Source of the DNA: Gemmatimonadales bacterium
GTDB taxonomy: Bacteria; Gemmatimonadota; Gemmatimonadetes; Gemmatimonadales; JACORV01
Reading direction: 5' to 3'
Assembly (NCBI GenBank): GCA_035502185.1
Contig: DATJUT010000045.1
Span: 31,233-95,232, forward strand
Length of the DNA: 64,000 nt
A program made the position numbers and the translations under genes. This document shows, in pieces, positions 43,944 to 51,639 of this stretch (its first letter is position 1; each line of letters begins with the position of its first letter). Under the pieces are notes generated by a model that was not told the DNA's origin, did not search any database, and saw only the letters and a list, made by a program, of their open reading frames with translations.

Positions 43944-46370
43944 CTGGAAACCCTGATCCAGGACCTGCGCTTCGCCGTCCGGACCCTCCGCAACAGCCCC
44001 GGCCTCGCGGTGCTCGCCGTGCTGTGCATGGGCCTGGGGATCGGCGCCGTGACCAGCATGTACAGCACCGCCGAGGCGTTCACGCTCCGGCCGCTGCCAC
44101 AGGTGCGGGACGCCGACCGCGTGGTGCACGTCTGGGAGGGGCCCGCCGCCTTCCCGCAGCGCGACGACGGCATGAGCCCGGGCACGCTGCGCGACCTGCG
44201 GGGCATGGCCGTGTTCGGCGGCGTGGTGGCGATGCGGTTCTGGAGCGCCAACATCGTCGGCACCGACGAGCCCGAGCAGGTCTCGGCGGCGCGCGTGTCC
44301 GCGGGCTCGATGCACGCGCTCGGCCGCGTGCCGCAGCTCGGACGGGACTTCACCGCCTCCGACGACGAGCCGGCGGGCAGCCACGTCGTGCTGCTCGGCT
44401 ACGGGCTGTGGCAGCGCCGCTTCGGGGGCGATCGCGGGATCCTCGGGCGGGTCGTGCGGATCAACGGCGAGGGCTACACGGTGGTGGGCGTGATGCCGGA
44501 GGATTTCGTCTTCCCGTCCGGCACGCAGCTGTGGGCTCCCCTGGCGCTCGGCCCCGAGGACTGGGCCGTGCGGGACCACCGCAACGTCTTCGTCCTCGCG
44601 CGCCTGGCGCCCGGCGTCACGGAGGGCGCGGCGGAGACCGCCGTCTCCACGCTCGGGGCCCGGCTCGCCGCCGCGTACCCGGCGGCGAGCGCCGGCTACG
44701 TGATGCGCGCCGAGCCCGCGGTGCGGTACTTCGGGGCGGGCCCGCGGCCGTTCATGAACGTGCTGCTGGCCGCGGCCGTGTTCGTGCTCCTCATCGCCTG
44801 CGCCGACGTGGCGAACCTCCTGCTCTCCCGGGCCACCGCGCGCCGGCGCGAGCTGGCGATCCGCATCGCGCTGGGCGCGTCGCGGCCCAGGATCGTGCGC
44901 CAGCAGCTGACGGAGAGCGTCGTGATCGCGGTCGCGGGCGGCGCCCTCGGGGTGCTGATCGCCTGGTGGGGGCTGGGCGGCCTCGCCACCAGCGTCCCCG
45001 TGGAGGTGCGGGCCTTCATTCCCGGCTTCGGCGAGCTGCACCTCGACGGGCGGGCGCTGATTCTCACGCTCGTGGTCGCGGTCGGCTCCGGGCTCACGTT
45101 CGGGCTGGTGCCCGCGTTCGCCGCCACGCGCGTGGACGTGCAGGGCTCGCTGAAGGAAGGCGCGCGCGGCGACGTCGGCGGCGCCCGTTCGGGAGGCGGG
45201 CGCCTGCGGAGCGCGCTCGTGGTGGCCGAGGTCGCGCTCGCGCTGGTGCTCCTCGTGGGGGCGGCGCAGACGCTCGGGACCTACCGGCGCCTCGCCCTCA
45301 CGGATCCCGGGTTCAGGTCCGAGGACGTGCTCACCCTGGGCGTGACGCTGCCGGCGGCCGACTATCCGGCCGACAGCGACGTCGTCCGGTTCTATCGCAA
45401 CCTCGAGGACCGGCTCGCCAACCTCCCCGGGGTGACCGCGGTGGGCGCGACGACCGTGCTGCCGCTCTCCTGGAGCGAGGACCGCCGGGGGGTCACGGTG
45501 GAGGGCAGCCAGCCACGGCGGCCGGAGGACGTGCCGCGGCTCGGGCTGCGCCTGGTGTCGCCCGGCTACCTGGAGGCACTCCAGGTCCCGCTCCTCAAGG
45601 GGCGCGCGCTCGGTGCCGCGGACGACGCCGGCGCGCCGCCGGTCGCCGAGGTGAGCACGGCGGCCGCGGCCTTCCTGTGGCCGGGCGCGGACCCGCTGGG
45701 GAAACGCTTCAAGGTGGCGTCGGATCAGTGGGTGCAGGTCGTGGGCGTCGTGGGCGACGTGCGCGGGAACCCGCTGATGGGCGGCGATACCCGCCTGGTC
45801 GTGTATCTCCCGGAGCGGCAGCGACCCGCGCGCATCACGTCGCTGGTGCTGCGCGCAACCGGGGATCCCCTGCGGCTCGCCCCGCTGGTGCAGCGCGAGA
45901 TCGGCGCGCTCGATTCCCGGCTCGCGGCGGGCAGCGTGCTGCCGATGCGGCGCGTCATCGCGTCGGCGCTCTCGCCGCAGAGCGCGACGGCGCAGACCCT
46001 CGCCGTCGCCGCGGTCATCGCGCTCCTGCTGGCGTGCATCGGGCTGTACGGCGTGATGGCGTACAGCGTGTCGCAGCGCACGCAGGAGATCGGGGTGCGC
46101 GTCGCCCTGGGCGCCAGCTCCGGCGGCGTCGTGCGGCTGGTGCTCCGGCAGGCGCTCCTGCTGACGCTCGTCGGCGTGCTACTCGGCGCCGCCGGCTCCC
46201 TCGCACTGAGTCGCGGCCTCCAGGCCATCCTGGTGGGCTCGCGGGCCGGCGATCCCGTCATTCTCGCGCTCGTCGCCTGCCTGCTCGGCGCCGTCGCGGC
46301 GGCGGCGAGCACCGTGCCGGCCCTCCGCGCCGCGCGCGTGGATCCGATGGAGGCGCTGAGAAGCGAGTGA
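43944..46370 (+). CDS. FtsX/MacB-type ABC permease 4 (ADOP-like), apparent CTG start
   Basis: An 808-residue permease. Its N-terminus, LETLIQDLRFAVRTLRNSPGL, aligns with the [21 protein letters not shown] of permease 3, but the first codon is CTG at 43944. GGGAG (43930-43934) is well spaced to it and no ATG, GTG or TTG lies upstream in frame. The next usable start, GTG at 44010, would remove the conserved N-terminal segment. The remaining architecture is standard: MacB-PCD, FtsX unit (about 265-430) and C-terminal FtsX unit ending ARVDPMEALRSE. Confidence 0.88.
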   Translation: METLIQDLRFAVRTLRNSPGLAVLAVLCMGLGIGAVTSMYSTAEAFTLRPLPQVRDADRVVHVWEGPAAFPQRDDGMSPGTLRDLRGMAVFGGVVAMRFWSANIVGTDEPEQVSAARVSAGSMHALGRVPQLGRDFTASDDEPAGSHVVLLGYGLWQRRFGGDRGILGRVVRINGEGYTVVGVMPEDFVFPSGTQLWAPLALGPEDWAVRDHRNVFVLARLAPGVTEGAAETAVSTLGARLAAAYPAASAGYVMRAEPAVRYFGAGPRPFMNVLLAAAVFVLLIACADVANLLLSRATARRRELAIRIALGASRPRIVRQQLTESVVIAVAGGALGVLIAWWGLGGLATSVPVEVRAFIPGFGELHLDGRALILTLVVAVGSGLTFGLVPAFAATRVDVQGSLKEGARGDVGGARSGGGRLRSALVVAEVALALVLLVGAAQTLGTYRRLALTDPGFRSEDVLTLGVTLPAADYPADSDVVRFYRNLEDRLANLPGVTAVGATTVLPLSWSEDRRGVTVEGSQPRRPEDVPRLGLRLVSPGYLEALQVPLLKGRALGAADDAGAPPVAEVSTAAAAFLWPGADPLGKRFKVASDQWVQVVGVVGDVRGNPLMGGDTRLVVYLPERQRPARITSLVLRATGDPLRLAPLVQREIGALDSRLAAGSVLPMRRVIASALSPQSATAQTLAVAAVIALLLACIGLYGVMAYSVSQRTQEIGVRVALGASSGGVVRLVLRQALLLTLVGVLLGAAGSLALSRGLQAILVGSRAGDPVILALVACLLGAVAAAASTVPALRAARVDPMEALRSE

Positions 46371-46373
46371 AGC

Positions 46374-46436
46374 GTTGGTGGGTTGGGGGTGGTGGGTGGT
46401 CGTCCCCACCACAACCCACCACCTACGACCCACCCA
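46374..46436 (+). repeat. GT/AC-rich hairpin repeat D
   Basis: The left arm begins GTTGGTGGGTTGGGGGTGG (46374-46392), the loop contains GGTCGT and the right arm CCCCACCACAACCCACCACC follows. Positions 46406-46427 match the right arm of the four-helix-bundle element in 20 of 22 bases. Confidence 0.75.
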
Positions 46437-46570
46437 CCGTCTTTCCCACTTCCGGGAAGCCCGTTCCCACAGCCGGACACGCTCGGCGATTCGGCGTCCG
46501 GTGGCATCACCGTAGCCGTTTGAATGGCAAGAGGTTGGACAGTTTGCTGCGGTGGCACGGGGAGTGAATG
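46437..46570. other. intergenic spacer between hairpins D and E
   Basis: 134 bases between two hairpin repeats. It is less GC-rich than the genes. I see no gene, no good sigma-70 pair and no spaced GG/GC sigma-54 pair. Confidence 0.4.
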
Positions 46571-46640
46571 AGGCAGGGGGTTGGGGATTGGGAGTCGGGG
46601 ATTCGTCCACCACCCCCAACCCCCAAACCCCAAAGCCCTG
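46571..46640 (+). repeat. G-run/C-run hairpin repeat E (TTGGGGATTGGG type)
   Basis: The left arm has five G-runs (46576-46600: GGGGG, GGGG, GGG, GGGG with TT/ATT spacers), and the right arm has matching C-runs CCCCCAACCCCCAAACCCCA. The layout equals the GT/AC hairpins but with a different word. The G-rich arm meets the simple criterion for a G-quadruplex. Confidence 0.65.
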
Positions 46641-46655
46641 CTTCTCAGGAGCGCG

Positions 46656-49103
46656 ATGCACGTGGACACGCTGATCCGGGACCTCCGCTACGCCGTCCGG
46701 ACGCTCCTCAAGCGCCCCGGCTTCACGCTGGTCGCGGTGCTGACGCTCGCCCTCGGCATCGGCGCCAACACGGCGATTTTCACGGTGATCGACGCGGTCC
46801 TGCTCCGACCGCTGCCGTACGCGCAGCCGGACCGGCTGGTGGACATCAACCACTTCTATCCGTCGCTCAACAACCTCCGGGCCGGCGTCTCGGTGCCGGG
46901 GTTCCGCGACTACTCGGCGCGCCGCGACGTCTTCGAGCACTCGGCCGTCGAGACGCCGGCGGCGATGAACCTCACCGGCGCCGGCGAGCCGGAGCGCGTG
47001 AACCTGATCCGGGTGAGCGGCGACTTCTTCACGACGCTCGGCGTCGCCGCGGCGCTCGGCCGCACCCTGCGGCCCGACGAGGCGCAGGCCGGACACGACC
47101 ACGTGGTGGTGCTGACCGACGGCTTCTGGAAGCGGAAGTTCGGCGCCGATCGCGGGGTGATCGGGAGCCGGCTGCAGCTGAACGGCGAGAGCTACGAGAT
47201 CGTGGGCGTGATGCCGCCGGAGTTCCGGGACTTCTTCGCCGGCCAGGCCGATCTGTGGGCGCCGGTCGTCTTCCAGCCGGCCGACTTCGGAGACAACCGG
47301 CGCACCAACGAGTTCCTCGCCTTCATCGGCCGTCTGGCGCCTGGCGTCTCGGAGAGCCGGGCCCAGGCGCAGATGCACGAGTTGGCGGCGCAGCTGAAGG
47401 CCACGTACACGAGCAGCTACTCCCCGGACTGGGACCTCCAGGTCACGTCGCTGAACGACGAGGCGCGCGGCGGGATCCGGCGGTCGCTGTTCGTGCTGCT
47501 CGGCGCGGTGGGGTTCGTGCTGCTGATCGCGTGCGCCAACGTGGCGAACCTCCAGCTCGCCCGCCTTGCGGCGCGCTCGCGCGAGCTCGCGGTGCGCGTG
47601 GCCCTGGGCGCCTCGCCCCGCCGGCTGGTGCGCCAGCTCCTGACCGAGAGCCTGCTGCTGTCGGTGGCCGGCGGCGGCCTCGGCCTGCTGATCGCCGCCT
47701 GGGGCGTGCCGGCGCTGGTGGCCCTCAACCCGCGCGGCCTGCCGGCCGGCGCGGCGCTCCGCCCCGACCTGGTGGTGCTCGGCTTCACGCTCGGCGTGGC
47801 GATCCTGGCGGGGCTGCTGTTCGGCCTGGTGCCGGCGCTGCAGACCGGGCACGCGGACGTGCACGAGTCCCTCAAGGAGGGTGGGCGCGGTGCGGTGAGC
47901 GAGCGGCGGTCGCTGCGCCTCCGGCGCAGCCTGGTGGTCACGACCGTGGCGCTCGCCCTCACGCTGCTGGCCGGCGCCGGCCTGCTGATCCGCAGCTTCT
48001 CGAAGCTGGTGGGCGTGGACCCCGGGTTCCAGCCGGACCGCCTGCTGACCTTCCAGGTCTCGCTGCCGGCCGCGAAGTACGCGAACGACACGGTGCGCGC
48101 CGACGCTCTCGAGCGGCTCAACGAGGCGATCGCCGCGGCTCCCGGCGTCGTGGCGGCCGGGGGCACGACCGTGATCCCGTTCGGCGGCAGCTGGGGCACC
48201 GCCAGCTTCAACGTCGAGGGCTACCAGCTGCCGCCCAACGCGCCGATGCCGTGGGGTGACATGCGCGCGGTGACGCCGAGCTACCTCGCGGCGCTCCGGG
48301 CGCCGCTCAAGGCCGGTCGGCAGTTCACGGCGGCGGACCGGCTCGGCGGAGCGCGGGTCTGCATCGTGGACGACGTCCTGGCGCGGCGCTTCTGGCCCGG
48401 CGCCGACGCGATCGGCAGGCGGATCACGTTCAACAACCTCACCGACTCGAACATCACCTGGATCACGGTGGTCGGCGTGGTCGCCCATACGCTCCACACG
48501 GGCTTCGACGACGACCGCGCGCGGGTGCAGGTCTACTTCCCGCTGCCGCAGGTGCCGGGCCTCAACTTCCTCGGTTACGTGGTCCGGACCCGCGGCGATC
48601 CGATGGCCGCGGTGCCGGCCGTGCGGGCCGCGGTGCACTCGGTGGACGCCGATCTCCCGCTCGCGGCGGTCAACACGATGGACGCGCTGATCGCGGTGCG
48701 GACGGGGCCGCGGCGGTTCTCGGTGCTGCTGCTGAGCGGCTTCGCGGCGCTCGCGATGATCCTGGCGTCGATCGGCCTGTACGGCGTGATGAGCTACGTG
48801 GTGACCCAGCGCACCCGCGAGCTCGGCGTTCGCCTGGCCCTCGGGGCCGCGGCCCGCGACGTGCTCGCCCTGGTGCTGCGGGAGGGCGTGCGGCTCGCGG
48901 TCCTCGGCGTCGCCATCGGGCTGGTGGCGGCGGTCCTGCTGACGCGGCTGATGCGGAGCATGCTGTTCGGGGTCGGCGCCACCGATCCCGCGACGTTCGT
49001 CTTGGCGCCGGTGCTGCTCGTAGCCGTGGCGGTGCTCGCGAGCTACGTCCCCGCGATGCGGGCGACGCGGGTGGATCCGATCGAGGCGCTGAGAAGCGAG
49101 TGA
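46656..49103 (+). CDS. FtsX/MacB-type ABC permease 5 (ADOP-like)
   Basis: An 815-residue permease. The ATG at 46656 follows AGGAG; the N-terminus [20 protein letters not shown] is typical. LGIGANTAIFTVID is in helix 1, then the MacB-PCD domain, the FtsX unit ([21 protein letters not shown], about 285-305) and the terminal FtsX unit ending TRVDPIEALRSE. It is one of five consecutive permeases that have no ATPase between them. The stop is followed directly by hairpin F. Confidence 0.92.
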   Translation: MHVDTLIRDLRYAVRTLLKRPGFTLVAVLTLALGIGANTAIFTVIDAVLLRPLPYAQPDRLVDINHFYPSLNNLRAGVSVPGFRDYSARRDVFEHSAVETPAAMNLTGAGEPERVNLIRVSGDFFTTLGVAAALGRTLRPDEAQAGHDHVVVLTDGFWKRKFGADRGVIGSRLQLNGESYEIVGVMPPEFRDFFAGQADLWAPVVFQPADFGDNRRTNEFLAFIGRLAPGVSESRAQAQMHELAAQLKATYTSSYSPDWDLQVTSLNDEARGGIRRSLFVLLGAVGFVLLIACANVANLQLARLAARSRELAVRVALGASPRRLVRQLLTESLLLSVAGGGLGLLIAAWGVPALVALNPRGLPAGAALRPDLVVLGFTLGVAILAGLLFGLVPALQTGHADVHESLKEGGRGAVSERRSLRLRRSLVVTTVALALTLLAGAGLLIRSFSKLVGVDPGFQPDRLLTFQVSLPAAKYANDTVRADALERLNEAIAAAPGVVAAGGTTVIPFGGSWGTASFNVEGYQLPPNAPMPWGDMRAVTPSYLAALRAPLKAGRQFTAADRLGGARVCIVDDVLARRFWPGADAIGRRITFNNLTDSNITWITVVGVVAHTLHTGFDDDRARVQVYFPLPQVPGLNFLGYVVRTRGDPMAAVPAVRAAVHSVDADLPLAAVNTMDALIAVRTGPRRFSVLLLSGFAALAMILASIGLYGVMSYVVTQRTRELGVRLALGAAARDVLALVLREGVRLAVLGVAIGLVAAVLLTRLMRSMLFGVGATDPATFVLAPVLLVAVAVLASYVPAMRATRVDPIEALRSE

Positions 49104-49108
49104 AACGG

Positions 49109-49172
49109 CCGTGGGTGGCAGGTGGTGGGCTGTCGTCCCACCGCCACCCACAACCTACCACCCACCAACCGC
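49109..49172 (+). repeat. GT/AC-rich hairpin repeat F
   Basis: The left arm GTGGGTGGCAGGTGGTGGG (49111-49129), the loop CTGTCGT and the right arm CCCACCGCCACCCACAACCT and onward to 49170 form a hairpin with the same GTCGT loop as copies A and B. Confidence 0.75.
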
Positions 49173-49190
49173 CTGTCGGGGCTTCGATGC

Positions 49191-51632
49191 ATGGATAGTC
49201 TCCTCCCGGACCTCCGCTACGCCGCGCGCACGCTCCTCAAGAGCCCCGGCTTCACCCTGATCGCGGTGCTCACCCTCGCGCTCGGCATCGGGGCCAACAC
49301 GGCGATCTTCAGCGTGGTGGATGCGGCGCTGCTGCGGCCCTATCCGTTCCCCGAGCCCGGCCGGCTCGTGCAGGTCAACTCCCTGGCGCGCGGCCAAGTC
49401 GCGGCGGTGTCGCCGGCCGACTTCCTGGATTGGCAGAAGATGGCGCGGTCGTTCACCGCGATCGCGGCCATCGACCGCGCCTCCATGGCGTTGAGCGGCG
49501 AGGGTCCTGCCGAGGAGGTGCAGGGCGAGACGGTGACGGGTGATTTCTTCGCCATTCTCGGCGTCGTGCCCGCGCTGGGCCGGACGTTCACGGCCGAGGA
49601 GGAGGCGAGGCCGGAGCAGAGCCACGCGGTCATCCTCGGCGACGCCCTGTGGCGCATCCGGTTCGGCGCGGACCCGCGCATCGTGGGCCGGACCGTCCGC
49701 CTCGACGGCGCGCCGTGGCTGGTCGTCGGCGTCATGCCGCGGGGGTTCGCGTACCCCGCCGACGCGCGGATGTGGATGCCGCTGACCTGGGCGCCTGAGC
49801 TGCGCACCATGCGCGGTGGCCACTATCTCACCGTGCTCGGGCGCCTGCGCCCGGGCGCGACGGTGGACGGCGCCTCCACCGAGATGGCCTCGCTCGCCGC
49901 TCGCATCGAGGCCGACAATCCGGGCGTCAACATCCACTGGTCGGCCGGCGTGCAGAGCCTGCGCGACGCCACGGTGGGTGACGTGCGACCGGCGCTGCTG
50001 CTGCTGCTCGGCGCCGTCGGCTTCGTGCTCCTCATCGCCTGCGTGAACGTGGCGAACCTGCTGCTCTCGCGCGGTACGGGCCGGGCCCGCGAGCACGCCG
50101 TGCGGGCGGCGCTCGGCGCTTCCACCGCGCGGCTGGCCGGCGGCGTGCTGGCCGAGAGCCTGTGGCTGGGTCTCGGCGGATCGGTGCTGGGCCTCGCGAT
50201 CGCGGCGTGGGGGACCGAGGCCGTCGTCGCGCTCGCGCCCGAAGGCGTGCCGGGGATCGCGGGAGCGCGGGTGGACGTGTCGGTGCTGCTCTTCGCCGTG
50301 GGCCTCGGGGTGCTCACCAGCGTGCTGTTCGGCCTGCTCCCGGCCTGGCGCGCCACCAACGTCTGGTCCCTGGTGGAGCGGCTGCGCGACGGCGGCGCCG
50401 CCGTCGGCGGGCGCCACGGGCGGCGCTCGCGTCAGGGGCTCGTGGTCGCGGAGGTGGCGCTCGCCGTCGTGCTGGTGGTGGGTGCGGGACTGCTGCTCAG
50501 GAGCTTCGTGCGCCTGCGCGCGGTGGATCCGGGCTTCGATCCGCGCGGCGTCCTCACCTTCGACGTCTCGCTGCCCGACGCCACGACGCCGGCGCAGGCC
50601 GAGGCGTTCTTCGGCGCGCTGGTCGGCCGGCTGCGGGCGTTGCCCGGCGTGCAGAGCGCCGGAGGGATCTTCGGCCTCCCGCTGCGGGACTTCGGGTACG
50701 GCATCACGGTGAGCGAGCTGGACGGCCGCGAGCTGTCGCCGCAGGAGCAGGAGTCGGGCGTGGTGCCCCAGATCCGCGTCGTGACGCCCGAGTTCTTCCG
50801 CACGCTGGGGATCCAGCTCGTGCGGGGACGCGTCTTCACCGACGCGGACCGGGCCGGCACGCTGCCCGTCGTGGTCGTCTCGGAGACGGCGGCCCGGCGC
50901 ATCTGGGGGACCCGGGATCCGCTCGGTCGCCACTTCACGCTCGGCACCCGGCTGGGGCTCGGGAAGGACCACCCGCGCGCGGGCGGCACGGTCATCGGCG
51001 TGGTGCGCGACGTGAAGGACGAATCGCTGGCCGAAGCCGGGAGGCCGTGGGTGTACGTGGTCCACGACCAGTTTCCGGTGCCGTACCTGTCCCTGGCGCT
51101 CCGCACCGCGGGCGACCCGGCGGCGCTGGTCGGCCCGTCGCGTGCCGCACTCGCGGCGCTGGATCCGGACATCCCGATGGCACGGGTGCGCACGATGGGC
51201 GAGTGGATCTCGGTGTCGATGACGGCCCGGCGCTTCTTCGCCTGGCTGATCGGCATCTTCGCCGCGGTCGCCCTCGGCCTCGCCGCGGTCGGCGTGTACG
51301 GCGTGCTGTCCCAGGCGGTGGGAGAGCGCACGCGGGAGATCGGCCTCCGCGTGGCGCTCGGCGCCGCGCCGCGCGAGGTCACGGCGCTGGTGGTGCGTCA
51401 GGGGATCGCACCCGCCGCCCTCGGCATCGGGGTGGGGCTCGCCCTCGCCCTCGGGCTCACCCGCGCGCTGCGGGCCTATCTGGCGCCGATGTTGTACAGC
51501 ATCACGCCTTCGGACCTCCCGACGTATGGCCTGGTGGCGGGGCTGATCTTCGCGGTCGCGCTGCTGGCCGCGTGGGTGCCGGCGCGCCGCGCGGCGCGGG
51601 TGGATCCGCTGGTGGCGTTGCGAACGGAGTAA
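49191..51632 (+). CDS. FtsX/MacB-type ABC permease 6 (ADOP-like)
   Basis: An 813-residue permease starting MDSLLPDLRYAARTLLKSPGF. It has LGIGANTAIFSVVDAALLRPYPFPEP, the MacB-PCD domain with VDGASTEMASLAARIEADNP, FtsX helices (VLLIACVNVANLLLSRGTGRA) and the terminal unit ending ARVDPLVALRTE. The ATG at 49191 is 19 bases after hairpin F. Its stop is 7 bases before permease 7, so the two are probably translationally linked. Confidence 0.92.
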   Translation: MDSLLPDLRYAARTLLKSPGFTLIAVLTLALGIGANTAIFSVVDAALLRPYPFPEPGRLVQVNSLARGQVAAVSPADFLDWQKMARSFTAIAAIDRASMALSGEGPAEEVQGETVTGDFFAILGVVPALGRTFTAEEEARPEQSHAVILGDALWRIRFGADPRIVGRTVRLDGAPWLVVGVMPRGFAYPADARMWMPLTWAPELRTMRGGHYLTVLGRLRPGATVDGASTEMASLAARIEADNPGVNIHWSAGVQSLRDATVGDVRPALLLLLGAVGFVLLIACVNVANLLLSRGTGRAREHAVRAALGASTARLAGGVLAESLWLGLGGSVLGLAIAAWGTEAVVALAPEGVPGIAGARVDVSVLLFAVGLGVLTSVLFGLLPAWRATNVWSLVERLRDGGAAVGGRHGRRSRQGLVVAEVALAVVLVVGAGLLLRSFVRLRAVDPGFDPRGVLTFDVSLPDATTPAQAEAFFGALVGRLRALPGVQSAGGIFGLPLRDFGYGITVSELDGRELSPQEQESGVVPQIRVVTPEFFRTLGIQLVRGRVFTDADRAGTLPVVVVSETAARRIWGTRDPLGRHFTLGTRLGLGKDHPRAGGTVIGVVRDVKDESLAEAGRPWVYVVHDQFPVPYLSLALRTAGDPAALVGPSRAALAALDPDIPMARVRTMGEWISVSMTARRFFAWLIGIFAAVALGLAAVGVYGVLSQAVGERTREIGLRVALGAAPREVTALVVRQGIAPAALGIGVGLALALGLTRALRAYLAPMLYSITPSDLPTYGLVAGLIFAVALLAAWVPARRAARVDPLVALRTE

Positions 51633-51639
51633 GAGCTCC

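Noticed and set aside
46437-46656. Sigma-54 promoter before permease 5 for the NtrC-like regulator
   Set aside because: TGGCA-like words occur but none has a GC element at the required spacing.
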